Below the pieces are notes generated by a model, which was given only the letters and a program-made list of their open reading frames with translations, was not told the origin of the DNA and did not search any database. DNA of 64,000 nt from Halobacteriales archaeon QS_1_68_20. GTDB taxonomy: Archaea > Halobacteriota > Halobacteria > Halobacteriales > PXRE01. Where the stretch lies: contig PXRE01000040.1 of assembly GCA_003021085.1 (NCBI GenBank), positions 62,001 to 126,000 of the forward strand. Direction: 5' to 3'. Shown piece after piece: positions 1 to 9,211 of the stretch (the first letter of the stretch is position 1; the number at the start of each line of letters is the position of its first letter). The position numbers and the translations under genes are program-made.

Positions 1-361
1 GCATGCGGACGTTGAACTTGATCAGTTCCCCCGTCGACCGGTCGTAGTTCCTGACCAGCGCGGTGAACACGTACCCGAGCGCCCCGAGGACGCCGAACAG
101 GTAGACGAAGGGGTCGACCGTGACGGCGGACTCCCAGTCGATGCCGACGACCGCCAGGACCGTCGACGCCAGGTCCGTGGTGCCCGCGACCACCACGAGC
201 GCGAGTATCGCGTCGAGACAGAACACTGTCATGCCCCGTTTGGTCAGGTACCACGGCCGGTCCCGGCCGACCGACTCGTCGCTGGCGTCGGCCGGCGCGC
301 CCGAGGACTCCGAGTCCGCCCCCGTCGACGTCACGTCACGTCCCGTTCCTTGAGTTTCCAT
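1..361 (-). CDS. haloarchaeal membrane protein, C-terminus beyond window edge
   Basis: The reading frame starts at the ATG at 361-359 and runs off the left edge after 120 codons. The first 40 residues are hydrophilic and rich in S, D and E. Two hydrophobic segments follow, at about residues 44-62 and 82-103, so this is an integral membrane protein with a cytoplasmic N-terminal tail. I do not recognise the family. The next gene on the same strand (start 1235) ends at 402, only 40 bases before this start, so the two may be co-transcribed. The start is chosen because it is the first ATG of the open frame. Confidence 0.6.
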   Translation of the reverse strand, partial: METQGTGRDVTSTGADSESSGAPADASDESVGRDRPWYLTKRGMTVFCLDAILALVVVAGTTDLASTVLAVVGIDWESAVTVDPFVYLFGVLGALGYVFTALVRNYDRSTGELIKFNVRM

Positions 362-401
362 AGTTGGTTTAACGAATCTGCCACCTTCAATCCGGGGGCC
401 G

Positions 402-1235
402 TCACGCCGTCTCGGACTGCGCTTCCAGGAACCCGACCAGCAGGTCGTCGACGATCCGCGGCCGTTCGACGCCGACGAGGTGCGGACCGCACTCCACGGG
501 TTCGTACCGGCCACGGGGGAGGTCCTCGGCCAGCGCCTCCCCGTCCGCCGCCGGCCACACCTCGTCGGCGGTCCCGTGGATGACCAGCGCCGGGAGGGTC
601 ACCTCGTAGAGGCGGTCACGCACGTCGAACCCCTCCGCGGCGGACGCCTGGGCGCGCCACCCCGCTTCCGGGGCGTCCCCCCCTGGGCCGCCGGACGCCG
701 ACTCGTCGTCACCCGGTACGGTTCCCGCCCGCCACTGGACGACGTCGTCGACGACGTCCGGATGGCCGTCGAGGAACTCGTCGGTCAACACCGGGTCGAG
801 GGTCGCCCGCAACGCGTCCTCGTCGTCGGCGGGCGCGTACAGGCGGTCGACCGAGTCCTCCGGGAGGTGCGGCCCGCCGGCCGAGGTCCCGAGCAACGTG
901 AGGGTACGCGCGCGGTCGTAATCGAGCGCGTACCGGAGCGCGACCAGGCCGCCCAGGCCGGCCCCGACCAGGTGCGCGCGGCCGACCCCGGCGTCCGCCA
1001 GGACGGCCTCCAGGTCGGCCGCGAGGGCCGTCACCTCGTAGGGACCGTCTGGGACGCCCGAGCGACCCGTGCCCCGGAGGTCCCAGGTCAGCGCCTCGAA
1101 CGGCCCGGCGACGGCCTGGTGTTGCCAGGCCCACTGCCAGGCGCCGTACCCGAGGTCCCCGACGAACGCGACCGTCTCCCCCTGGCCGTCGGTCTGGTAG
1201 TACAGCGAGAACCCGTTCCGTTCGACGCGGGGCAT
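402..1235 (-). CDS. alpha/beta-hydrolase-fold protein lacking the nucleophile serine
   Basis: This is a 277-residue alpha/beta-hydrolase-fold protein. It has the strand-turn GDLGYG region (26-31) near the oxyanion hole, the WDLRGTGRSG motif (51-60) typical of the family, a nucleophile-elbow segment, a late Asp region (HGTADEVWP) and a C-terminal GPHLVGVERP that would carry the catalytic His. The elbow reads G-A-G-L-G-G at residues 91-96. The normal motif is G-x-S-x-G, so the nucleophile (position 93) is glycine. As written it should not act as a classical serine esterase, epoxide hydrolase or lipase. It could be a binding protein or use another chemistry. Start is the ATG at 1235; length fits the family. 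Confidence 0.8.
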   Translation of the reverse strand: MPRVERNGFSLYYQTDGQGETVAFVGDLGYGAWQWAWQHQAVAGPFEALTWDLRGTGRSGVPDGPYEVTALAADLEAVLADAGVGRAHLVGAGLGGLVALRYALDYDRARTLTLLGTSAGGPHLPEDSVDRLYAPADDEDALRATLDPVLTDEFLDGHPDVVDDVVQWRAGTVPGDDESASGGPGGDAPEAGWRAQASAAEGFDVRDRLYEVTLPALVIHGTADEVWPAADGEALAEDLPRGRYEPVECGPHLVGVERPRIVDDLLVGFLEAQSETA

Positions 1236-1324
1236 ACGAGCACGTTCGGCGGCGGGTCACTTGGGTCGTCCGGTCGGCAGTGGGACGAATGCCCCGGAGG
1301 CCCTGCTGGGCCTGCCGCCCCGTC

Positions 1325-2128
1325 TCAGAGGACAGTTTCAGTGTCGTAGGAGCCGAGACGGCGGACCCAGCCCTCCTCGACCACCGACTCGATCTCCTCC
1401 AGCGCGGCCTTGGCGCGGCGCTCGTACAGGCCCGCGTCGAGGTCGACGTGGAAGACGTAGTCGCCCAGTCGCTCGCCGCTCGGCCGGGACTCGACCCTGG
1501 TGAGGTTGACGTCGCGCTCCGCGAACGGTTCCAGCAGTTCGAGCAACAGTCCGGGGTAGTTGGCGTTCGGGTAGATGACGACGGAACTCTTCGCACCGGC
1601 CCGGGAGGCCTCCCCGGGCGGCCCGACGACGAAAAAGCGGGTCGCGTTCGAGTCCCGGTCCTGCACGTCGGTCGCCACGAGTTGCAGGTCGCCGCCGGCG
1701 TTATCGGGGTGGGCGATGGCCGCCACCGCCGCGTCCTCGCGGGCGCGTTCGACGCCCGCGGCCGTGCTCGCGACGGCCTCCCGCTCCGCGTCCGGGTAGT
1801 GATCGTCGAGGTACGTCCGGCACTGCGCGAGCGCCTGCGGGTGGCTGGCGATCACGTCGAACGCCTCGCCCTGGGCCAAAAGCGCGTGCCGGATGGGCGT
1901 GACCACCTCGCGGTGGACCGACACCTCGTGCTCGGTCAGCGCGTCCAGCGTCTCCGTGACCGATCCCTCGATGCTGTTCTCGATGGGGACGACCCCCCGC
2001 TCGCGCTCGCCGTCCGCCACCGCCTCCACGATGGCCGTCACCGAGCCCTCGAAGTCCACCTCGTCGGCGACCGCTTCGGCGGCCCGGTGGGAGTACGTCC
2101 CCGCCGGGCCCAGCGTGACTACCTGCAT
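1325..2128 (-). CDS. pheA: prephenate dehydratase
   Basis: PheA converts prephenate to phenylpyruvate in phenylalanine synthesis. The 267-residue product opens with the typical VVTLGPAGTYSH segment. It carries the TRF catalytic motif at residues 163-165 and ends in an ACT regulatory domain (about 182-262) with the ESRP motif at 213-216, which binds phenylalanine for feedback inhibition in this family. I choose the ATG at 2128 because an in-frame ATG nine codons earlier would add a basic extension not seen in the family. There is no chorismate mutase domain, so it is the monofunctional archaeal type. It is transcribed away from the DUF457 gene at 2275. Confidence 0.93.
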   Translation of the reverse strand: MQVVTLGPAGTYSHRAAEAVADEVDFEGSVTAIVEAVADGERERGVVPIENSIEGSVTETLDALTEHEVSVHREVVTPIRHALLAQGEAFDVIASHPQALAQCRTYLDDHYPDAEREAVASTAAGVERAREDAAVAAIAHPDNAGGDLQLVATDVQDRDSNATRFFVVGPPGEASRAGAKSSVVIYPNANYPGLLLELLEPFAERDVNLTRVESRPSGERLGDYVFHVDLDAGLYERRAKAALEEIESVVEEGWVRRLGSYDTETVL

Positions 2129-2243
2129 CGGCCTCGCTTGCCTCCTCGCGGGCAAAAGGCCGTCGGGTGGACCGGACGCGGCGAGGGAGTACGGAATTAC
2201 CCCGCGTATTTTTAATACCTAATGGCAACGAGTGATCGCCCCG

Positions 2244-2256
2244 TTTAATTATACCT
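2244..2256 (+). promoter_or_regulatory. TATA-box promoter of the DUF457 gene
   Basis: An AT-rich TTTAATTATACC stretch lies about 25 bases before the GTG start at 2275, the spacing expected for a leaderless haloarchaeal transcript. A second AT block (GTATTTTTAATAC at 2205-2217, an inverted repeat) lies further up in the divergent region and may serve pheA or bind a regulator. Confidence 0.5.
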
Positions 2257-2274
2257 CCGTCGAACGCCCGGGTC

Positions 2275-2838
2275 GTGCACCGGGACGGTCACGTCGGTAT
2301 GAACCTGCTGCTGTACGCCCCCGTGGCGTTCGGGCTGGCCTGGGTCGGGATGGTCACGCCGCTGGCCTGGGGGCTACTCGGAACGGTCCTGTTGAGTACG
2401 CTGCCGGACGTCGACCGCTACACCTCTCTGCTCACCCACCGCGGGTTCACCCACACCGTGCTGTTCGCGCTGGTGGTCGGTGTCCTGCTCGGCGGTGCGG
2501 GCGCGCTCGCCGCGAACCAGGGACTGGGCGCCAGCCTCGGCCTCTCGACGGTGGAACTGGCCGACACCAGCGCCACCGTCGCGGGCGGCGCGTTCGGCTT
2601 CTTCGTCGGCGCGTTCGCCGTCGTCGGCCACCTCGTCGGCGACGCGTTCACGCCGATGGGCGTGGCCCCCTGGGAACCGTTCAGCGATCGTCGCCACTCG
2701 CTGGGCTGGTTCGACGCCGACAGCGACGTGGCCAATCGGCTCTGGCTCGGCACCGGCATCGTCCTCTTCCTGCTGGCCGTGCTGGTCGGGACGCTGCTCC
2801 GGACGGGCGTCCTGGCCGTCGAGCCCGGGGCGATCTGA
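2275..2838 (+). CDS. YdjM/DUF457-type membrane-bound metal-dependent hydrolase
   Basis: This 187-residue membrane protein begins MHRDGHVGMN, the His-rich start of the haloarchaeal DUF457 (YdjM-like) family. It continues with several hydrophobic segments and the conserved LPDVDRYTSLLTHRGFTHT region, whose Asp and His residues are probable metal ligands, and a second HLVGDAFTP motif. The family is annotated as membrane-bound metal-dependent hydrolases; the substrate is unknown. The start is GTG at 2275, supported by the family N-terminus and by the TATA box just upstream. It converges with lpdA, 42 bases away. Confidence 0.8.
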   Translation: MHRDGHVGMNLLLYAPVAFGLAWVGMVTPLAWGLLGTVLLSTLPDVDRYTSLLTHRGFTHTVLFALVVGVLLGGAGALAANQGLGASLGLSTVELADTSATVAGGAFGFFVGAFAVVGHLVGDAFTPMGVAPWEPFSDRRHSLGWFDADSDVANRLWLGTGIVLFLLAVLVGTLLRTGVLAVEPGAI

Positions 2839-2880
2839 GGGGCCGACAAGGGAGCGCGAGTTGCTAAAAGAACGAAGTCG

Positions 2881-4335
2881 TTACCGGTTCAGCGTGTGGA
2901 TCGCGTGCCCGAGGGCGTTCTCGGCGGCCTCCATGACGGCCTCCGAGAGCGTCGGGTGGGTGTGGATGGTCGCGACGACGTCCTCCAGGGTGGCGCCCAT
3001 CTCGATGGCGAGGCCGATCTCGGCGATCAGTTCGGAGGCCTCGGGACCGACGACCTGGCCGCCGAGGACGAACCCGCTCTCGTCGTCGGCGACGATCCGG
3101 ACGAACCCCTCGTCGTGGTCCGTCGTGAGCGCGCGGCCGCTGGCCCGGAAGGGGAACTCCCCGACGACGGGGTCGAAGCCGGTCTCGCTGGCCTCCTCCT
3201 CGGTCATGCCGACGGTGCCGATCTCGGGGTCGGTGAAGACGGCGGCCGGGACGGCCTGGTAGTCCAGCGCCGCGGGTTCGCCGGCGATCACCTCGGCGGC
3301 GACCTGGCCCTCCTTGCTGGCCTTGTGCGCCAGCATCGGTTCGCCCGCCACGTCGCCGATGGCGAAGACGTGCTCGAGGTCGGTCCGCGCGCGGTCGTCG
3401 GTCTCGAGGAACCCGTCCTCGTTCGGTTCCAACCCGGCCGCCTCCAGGTTCAGCGTGTCCGTTACGGGCTGGCGGCCGACTGCGACCAGCACCTTGTCGG
3501 CGTCGAACTCCTGGGCGGCGCCCCCATCGGCCTCGGCCTTGGCGGCCTCCGCGTCGGCCGGTTCGGTCACGACCCGGATGCCGTCGCCGTGCTCGTACCA
3601 CTCGCGGGCGGTCTGGCCGAAGTGGAAGTCGATGCCAAGTTCCTCGGCGCGTTTCTTCACGGGGCGAGCGAGGTCCTCGTCGTACTGCGGCAGGACCTCG
3701 TCGAGCATCTCCACGACGGTCACGTCGCTGCCGGCCTTGGCCAGCACCGTCGCCAGTTCCATGCCGATGTAGCCCGCGCCGACGACGACCAGGCGGTTCG
3801 GGACGGAGTCCAGCGCCAGCGCCTGCCGGGAGTCCAGCACCGGTTCGTCGTCGAACTCGAAGCCCGGAATCTCGATGGGCCGGGACCCGGTGGCGATCAC
3901 GGCGTGCTCGAACTCCACGGTCTCGGCGCCCTGGCCCTCGCCCCCGTGGACGATGCGGGCGGAGTTCTCGCCGGCGAACTCCGCGCGGCCCTCCATCAAC
4001 TGGACGCCGTTTGCCTTGCAGAGTTTCTCGACGCCGCCGGTCAACTGGTCGACCACGTCGTCCTTCCAGTTGACCATCCCGGCCATGTCGATGGCGGGGT
4101 CGGCGTGGACGCCCATGTGCTCGGCGTTGCGGGCGCGCTCGGCCACGTCCGTCGCCGTGATGAGCGCCTTCGAGGGGATGCACCCGTAGTTGAGGCAGGT
4201 GCCGCCCCAGGCGTCCTCGTCGACCAGGGTCACGTCCATGTCGAGTTGCCCGGCGCGGATGGCGGCGACGTAACCGCCCGGCCCCGCGCCGATCACCAGC
4301 ACGTCAGTTCCTGTCGAGATGTCTCCGACGACCAT
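2881..4335 (-). CDS. lpdA: dihydrolipoyl dehydrogenase (E3)
   Basis: LpdA is the FAD-dependent E3 component that reoxidises dihydrolipoamide with NAD. The 484-residue product has the GAGPGG FAD-binding motif (16-21), the redox disulfide motif GGTCLNYGCIPSKA (C47 and C52), a second GAGYIG NAD-binding motif, and the C-terminal HTHPTLSE interface with the His-Glu pair of the active site of the partner subunit. I choose the ATG at 4335 rather than a start nine codons earlier because the family begins just before the FAD strand. lpdA is separated from the E1/E2 genes by ilvA and a pseudogene. Confidence 0.95.
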   Translation of the reverse strand: MVVGDISTGTDVLVIGAGPGGYVAAIRAGQLDMDVTLVDEDAWGGTCLNYGCIPSKALITATDVAERARNAEHMGVHADPAIDMAGMVNWKDDVVDQLTGGVEKLCKANGVQLMEGRAEFAGENSARIVHGGEGQGAETVEFEHAVIATGSRPIEIPGFEFDDEPVLDSRQALALDSVPNRLVVVGAGYIGMELATVLAKAGSDVTVVEMLDEVLPQYDEDLARPVKKRAEELGIDFHFGQTAREWYEHGDGIRVVTEPADAEAAKAEADGGAAQEFDADKVLVAVGRQPVTDTLNLEAAGLEPNEDGFLETDDRARTDLEHVFAIGDVAGEPMLAHKASKEGQVAAEVIAGEPAALDYQAVPAAVFTDPEIGTVGMTEEEASETGFDPVVGEFPFRASGRALTTDHDEGFVRIVADDESGFVLGGQVVGPEASELIAEIGLAIEMGATLEDVVATIHTHPTLSEAVMEAAENALGHAIHTLNR

Positions 4336-4505
4336 GTAGGTGTAACGACGCGACCGCGCCACAAAAAGGGGCAGGAATTGCGGCCAGGCCTGCGCGAACG
4401 GTCGGTTCGTCGGGGTTCACGTCGACGAACGACGGGGACCGTCCCGGCCCGTCCGACGAATCGAAACGCCCGGCCGTCCCCGACCGGGGGTCGTTCGACG
4501 GACGG

Positions 4506-5720
4506 TCAGTTCACCCGCTCGACCTCGTAGCCGCCGGCCCGGACGGCGTCGAGGACGTTGCCGGCCTGGCCGCGGCCGCTGGTCTCCAGTTCGAAGACGA
4601 GGTACGCCTCGCCGACGTCGAGGTCGTCGACGGCGCGGTCGTGGCGCACCTCCCGGATGTTCGCGCCCTCGCCCGCGATGCGCTCGGAGATGTCCGCCAT
4701 CCGTCCCGGCTGGTCGTCGATGCGCACCCGCAACCGGAGCAGTTGCTCGCGGTCGGTCATCGCGTGTTCCAGCACCTCCTGGAGGCGCGCGGTGTCGATG
4801 TTGCCGCCGGACAGCACCGGCACGACCGTCTCTCCCTCGACGTCTAGCTCGTCGGAGAGAATAGCAGCGACCGAGGCAGCCCCGGCCCCCTCCACGAGTT
4901 GTTTGGCGCGCTCCAGCAGGACCTGGGTCGCGGACGCGATCTCGTCGTCCGAGACCGTCACGACCTCGTCGACGTGCTCGCGGATCAACTCCAGCGTGAG
5001 TTCGGAGACCGCCCCGGTTGCGATGCCGTCCGCGATGGTGTCGGGGTCGTCGACCTCCACGGGAATGCCCTTCCGGAGGCTCTCGGGGACCGTGGCCGCG
5101 TCGGCGGCCTGGACGCCGACCACGCGGACGTCTGGCGCGACCGCCGACAGCGCGGCGCTCACGCCGCCGATCAGGCCGCCGCCGCCGATGGGGACGACCA
5201 CCGTGTCGAGGTCGGGGACCTGCTCGGCTACCTCCAGCCCGAGCGTCCCCTGGCCGGCGACGATGGCGGGGTCGTCGTAGGCGTGGACGAACAGGGCGTC
5301 GTCGTCGGCTGCCAGGCCGCGGGCGTGGTCCATCGCCGCCTGGAAGTCCTCGCCCTGCAGTTCGACGGTGGCGCCGTAGTCGCGGGTGGCGTCGACCTTC
5401 GCTTGCGGCGCGTTGCGGGGCATGACGATGGTCGATGGCACGCCCGCCTTCGTCGCCGCCAGCGCGACCCCCTGGGCGTGGTTGCCCGCGCTGGCGGCCA
5501 CCACGCGGGAGACGGCGTCCCCGACCTGCCGGAGTTTGTTGTACGCGCCCCGGGTCTTGAACGACCCCGTCCGCTGGAGGTGCTCCATCTTCAGGGACAC
5601 GTCCGCGCCGGACATCGACGACAGCGACCGACTCGTCTCGACCGGCGTCTGCCTGACGACCGACTCGTCGTCCAGCCGCTGTCGGGCGGCGCGGACGTCC
5701 TCGACAGTGACGGTGGTCAT
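4506..5720 (-). CDS. ilvA: threonine ammonia-lyase (threonine deaminase)
   Basis: IlvA is a PLP enzyme that converts threonine to 2-oxobutyrate and ammonia. The 404-residue product has the PLP lysine in TGSFKTRGAYNK (K55), the glycine-rich phosphate loop GGGGLIGG and a C-terminal ACT domain from about residue 330. That length and single ACT domain fit the catabolic/short type. The start is the ATG at 5720; earlier in-frame ATGs fall in the promoter, where the minus strand has an AT-rich TATA-like stretch near 5783-5790. Its position among the 2-oxoacid dehydrogenase genes suggests that 2-oxobutyrate may be a substrate of that complex (inference). Confidence 0.92.
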   Translation of the reverse strand: MTTVTVEDVRAARQRLDDESVVRQTPVETSRSLSSMSGADVSLKMEHLQRTGSFKTRGAYNKLRQVGDAVSRVVAASAGNHAQGVALAATKAGVPSTIVMPRNAPQAKVDATRDYGATVELQGEDFQAAMDHARGLAADDDALFVHAYDDPAIVAGQGTLGLEVAEQVPDLDTVVVPIGGGGLIGGVSAALSAVAPDVRVVGVQAADAATVPESLRKGIPVEVDDPDTIADGIATGAVSELTLELIREHVDEVVTVSDDEIASATQVLLERAKQLVEGAGAASVAAILSDELDVEGETVVPVLSGGNIDTARLQEVLEHAMTDREQLLRLRVRIDDQPGRMADISERIAGEGANIREVRHDRAVDDLDVGEAYLVFELETSGRGQAGNVLDAVRAGGYEVERVN

Positions 5721-5811
5721 GCGCGTAACTCGAAAGAGTTGCAACAAAAAGGTGTCTGCCAACGTCTCCGGCGGCACGCGCTCATATACGCTCGTGGGCT
5801 TGTAAAGGCAG

Positions 5812-6555
5812 TCAGGCTCTGGGTTCCAGGCAGTGCAGTTCGTAGCCCGCGACGTAGAGGCGACCGTCCGCGACGACCGGTCCGCCGCCTAATTGGTCGT
5901 CGACCTCGACTCGTCAGCGTTCGGTTCCGGACGTGGCGTCGAGCGCGAGGACGGTGCCGTCGGTGGTCGCGGCGACGCGATGCCGTCGACGACTGCGGGT
6001 GGATGGGCGAGCGGTCCCGGCAGGGCGGCCCGCGTCCGCGAGGGGCGGAGGAGTCGCTCGACGCTGGATTCCCCTGTGGGTACCTGTCCCATCGCCGCTT
6101 CCCAGCACTCGCTCCCGTCCGCTCCCTCGAACACCCGGAGCCGTCCGTCCTCGCCGGTGGCGAGAACCACACCGTCACCGACGACGGGCGGAACCCACGC
6201 GGCCGCCGTTGCTCTCCTCCACGGTCCAGGCCCCCGGGAGCACCGCGTACTCGTCCGCGAGCACTACGGAGCCGATCCGGTACCCGTATTCGAGCCCCGT
6301 CTGGAGTGCCCACCTGAGTTGCCCGTCGTCCTGACCGACGGCCCGGACGTTCGGGGCCCGCACCTGGGTCATCAACCCGTGGACGTAGACGTGGCCGGGC
6401 CACCCAGGCTCACCCACGACCGGCGCCGAGTAGGCGTACTTCCCGCCCAGGTCGTGGGCCCACCGCCCGGTCACGGTCCCCTCCGGCCGAGTCACGTCGG
6501 TTCCGTGGCCGGTGTTGGCGGCGTCGTACCCGGCGGCTGGCCACGACTCGCTCAT
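5812..6555 (-). pseudogene. decayed PQQ-binding-like beta-propeller protein gene
   Basis: The frame starts at the ATG at 6555 (SESWPAAGYDAANTGHG, the usual start of haloarchaeal outer-membrane-assembly/PQQ-repeat proteins). It shifts frame near 6175-6190 and reads propeller sequence (GEDGRLRVFEGADGSECWEA) in the second frame. It returns to the first frame near 5990 (TTDGTVLALDATSGTER), meets an in-frame TGA at about 5909, and then continues with recognisable sequence (GGGPVVADGRLYVAGYELH) to a stop at 5812. Two compensating frameshifts plus one nonsense codon indicate decay, or base-call errors. A full-length relative would be about 250 or more residues with repeated DGxLYxxD-type blades. Confidence 0.8.
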
Positions 6556-6638
6556 GCCACCGTCGTCGGTCGGTCCCGGCAAAACCGTTGCGCCAGTGTG
6601 AGAGCACGAAGCGCGGAGAAAACGGAGGGTCCCGGACG

Positions 6639-8201
6639 CTACTCCAGCAACAGCAGTTCGGGATTCTCGACGTACTCGATGAACGTTTCGGCGAACCGCG
6701 CCACGTCGGCGCCGTCGACGACGCGGTGGTCGATGGAGATCGACAGCGGGAGGGTCCACTTCGCGACCACCTCGCCGTCCTCGACGACGGGGCGCTGTTT
6801 CAGTTCGCCCATGCCGAGGATGGCCACCTCGGGGTAGTTGAGGATGGGCGTGGCGTACTCGCCGCCGATGGCGCCGAAGTTCGTGATCGTGAACGTCGAC
6901 CCCTGCAGTTCCTCGCGGCTGATCGACCGGTCGCGGGCCTTCTGGACCAGTTCGTTGACCTCCGAGGAGATCTGCAACATCCCCTTGTCGTCGACGTCCT
7001 CGACGACCGGCACCATCAGTCCCGCGTCCGTCGCGGTGGCGACGCCGATGTTGTAGTACTTCTTCTTGAGGATCTCGCCGGCCTCCTCGTCGAGTTCGGC
7101 GTTCAGCACGGGGTGCTGTTTCAGCGCCGCGACGACCGCCTTCATCACGAACGGCATGTAGGTCAGCCGGAAGCCGCGCTCCTCGGCCTCCTCCTTGAGG
7201 CGGCCGCGGGCCTCGACGAGTTCGTCGGCCACGGCCGTCTCGTGGTGGGTGACGTGGGGCGCCGAGTACTTCGACTCGGCCATCGCGTCGCCGATGGTCT
7301 TGCGGACCCCGCGGTAGGGAGCCCGCTCGACGCGCTCGCCCTCGGCGGTCTGGATGGCGGTCTCGGCCTGGGCGGCCTGGGCCTCCTGCTGGGCCTGGGC
7401 GTACTGCCGGACGGCCGCCTCGGTGACGAACGCCTCGCCGTCCCGCTGTTCGGTGGCCGGCACCGCGTCGATGTCGACGCCGAGTTCGTCCGCGACCCGG
7501 CGGGTGGCCGGCGCGGCCACCGTCCGCTCGCGGTCGGCCGACTCGACCTGCTGGCCGCCCCCCGCGATGTCCGGACCCGACCCGGTCTCGCCGGCGGCTT
7601 CGACGCCGCCAGCGCCACCCGCGGGTTCGGTGCCGTCGGCGCCCCCCTCGGCGGCGGCTTCCGCAGTGGCGGTGTCGTCGCCGGCGGGTCCCTCGGCCGC
7701 CTCGGCGTGGGCGCGGACGTCCTGTTGGGTCGCCCGACCGGACGGTCCGGTGCCCTCGACCGCCGCGATGTCGACGCCGAGTTCGCGGGCCAACCGCCGG
7801 GCGCTCGGTGCGGCGAACACGCGACCCTCGGGGACCGACCCCTCCTGGCCGTCCGTGGAGGGGCCGCCCGCCTCGACCGACTCCGGGGTGCCGGTGTCGG
7901 CGTCCTCGTCGGCGGTCGCGGGTTCCCGCTCGGACTCCTCCAGTTCGTCCTCGTCGACCTCGCCCTCCGGCTGGAGGACGACGAACACGTCCCCGACGGG
8001 GACCATCTCGCCCTCCTCGGCGCGGAGTTCTTTCACGGTGCCGTCGACCGGCGAGGGCACCTCGACCATCGCCTTGTCCGTCTCGACCTCGGCCAGCGGC
8101 TGGTCCTCCGAGACGGTGTCGCCCGGTTCGACCAGCCAGCGTACCAGTTCGCCCTCCGCGACGCCCTCGCCGACGTCCGGGAGTTCGAATTCGTATGCCA
8201 T
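6639..8201 (-). CDS. pdhC: 2-oxoacid dehydrogenase E2, dihydrolipoamide acyltransferase
   Basis: This E2 subunit (520 residues) carries acyl groups on lipoyl-lysine and passes them to CoA. Domains in order: one lipoyl domain (1-80, lipoyl Lys43 in ETDKAMVEVP), an acidic linker, a first peripheral-subunit-binding domain (about 130-170, APSARRLARELGVDIAAVEG), an A/G/E-rich linker, a second PSBD-like unit (about 230-275, APATRRVADELGVDIDAVPA), and the catalytic domain (about 290-520) with the HRVVDG motif near the end. Two PSBD units are present; I recall this pattern in other haloarchaeal E2 proteins. The stop of pdhB lies 3 bases upstream of the start, so pdhA-pdhB-pdhC form an operon. Confidence 0.93.
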   Translation of the reverse strand: MAYEFELPDVGEGVAEGELVRWLVEPGDTVSEDQPLAEVETDKAMVEVPSPVDGTVKELRAEEGEMVPVGDVFVVLQPEGEVDEDELEESEREPATADEDADTGTPESVEAGGPSTDGQEGSVPEGRVFAAPSARRLARELGVDIAAVEGTGPSGRATQQDVRAHAEAAEGPAGDDTATAEAAAEGGADGTEPAGGAGGVEAAGETGSGPDIAGGGQQVESADRERTVAAPATRRVADELGVDIDAVPATEQRDGEAFVTEAAVRQYAQAQQEAQAAQAETAIQTAEGERVERAPYRGVRKTIGDAMAESKYSAPHVTHHETAVADELVEARGRLKEEAEERGFRLTYMPFVMKAVVAALKQHPVLNAELDEEAGEILKKKYYNIGVATATDAGLMVPVVEDVDDKGMLQISSEVNELVQKARDRSISREELQGSTFTITNFGAIGGEYATPILNYPEVAILGMGELKQRPVVEDGEVVAKWTLPLSISIDHRVVDGADVARFAETFIEYVENPELLLLE

Positions 8202-8204
8202 GGC

Positions 8205-9209
8205 TCAGAACTCTACTGCGTCCCTGATACCTTCCTTGATGCGGGCGGGCTCCGGGAGGTAGTAGTCCTCCAGGGCGTACAGCGGGAACGGCGTGTCGAA
8301 GCCCGTGATCCGCTCGACCGGTGCCTCCTGGTACAGCAGCGCCTCCTCCTGGATCGTCGCCGCGATCTCGCCCGCGAGTCCGCCGCTCTTGGGCGCCTCG
8401 TGGACCACGGCCGCGCGGCCGGTCTTCTTGAACGACTCGACGATGGTCTCCTCGTCCAGCGGCGACACCGTCCGGAGGTCGACGACCTCGGCGGAGATGC
8501 CCTCCTCTTCGAGGTCCTCGGCGGCCTCCAGCGTCTGGCGGGCCATCGCGCCCCAGGTGTAGACGGAGATGTCGTCGCCCTCCTTGCGGACCTTTGCCTC
8601 GCCCAGCGGCACCTCGTAGGGTTCGTCGGGGACTTCCTCGCGGAACGACCGGTAGATGAGCTTCGGTTCGAGGAAGATGACGGGGTCGGGGTCCCGGATG
8701 GCCGAGACGAGCATCCCCTTTGTGTCGTAGGGAGTCGAGGGGATGGCGACCTTCAGGCCGGGCATGTGGCTGAAGAAGGCCTCCGTCGACTCGGAGTGGT
8801 GCTCCGGCGCGCGGATGCCGCCGCCGTAGGGGGCGCGAACGACCAGCGGGCAGGTGAACCGGCCGCGCGAGCGGGTCCGCAGGCGGGCGGCGTGGGAGAC
8901 GATCTGGTCGAACGCGGGGTAGATGAACCCCAGGAACTGCATCTCCGCGACCGGCCGCATGCCGTAGGCCGCCATGCCGACGGCCGTGCCGACGATGCCG
9001 GATTCGGCCAGCGGCGTGTCGATGACCCGGTCCGGGCCGAACTCCTCGATGAGTCCTTCAGTGGCCCGGAAGACGCCGCCGTTCTCGCCGACGTCTTCGC
9101 CCATGACGACGACGCTGTCGTCGTTGGTCATCTCGTCGCGCAGGCCGTCCCTGACCGCCTGCACGAGGGTGAGGTTCTCCGTCTCCGCGGTGGTCTTTGC
9201 CTCGCTCAT
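8205..9209 (-). CDS. pdhB: 2-oxoacid dehydrogenase E1 beta subunit
   Basis: This 334-residue protein is the beta half of the thiamine-diphosphate E1 component, which decarboxylates a 2-oxoacid and acylates the lipoyl group of E2. Family motifs include VVMGEDVGENGG near the N-terminus, the PLAESGIVGTAVGMA region and the FLGFIYPAFDQIVSHAARLR helix. The ATG at 9209 (SEAKTTAETENLTL) is two bases from the stop of pdhA, giving tight translational linkage. The open frame extends upstream inside pdhA, but that extension is a shadow. Confidence 0.93.
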   Translation of the reverse strand: MSEAKTTAETENLTLVQAVRDGLRDEMTNDDSVVVMGEDVGENGGVFRATEGLIEEFGPDRVIDTPLAESGIVGTAVGMAAYGMRPVAEMQFLGFIYPAFDQIVSHAARLRTRSRGRFTCPLVVRAPYGGGIRAPEHHSESTEAFFSHMPGLKVAIPSTPYDTKGMLVSAIRDPDPVIFLEPKLIYRSFREEVPDEPYEVPLGEAKVRKEGDDISVYTWGAMARQTLEAAEDLEEEGISAEVVDLRTVSPLDEETIVESFKKTGRAAVVHEAPKSGGLAGEIAATIQEEALLYQEAPVERITGFDTPFPLYALEDYYLPEPARIKEGIRDAVEF

Positions 9210-9211
9210 TG

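Noticed and set aside
2864-4530. Long open frames opposite lpdA on the plus strand and in the other minus frame
   Set aside because: GC-rich shadow frames; the lpdA frame has full domain similarity and typical codon use.
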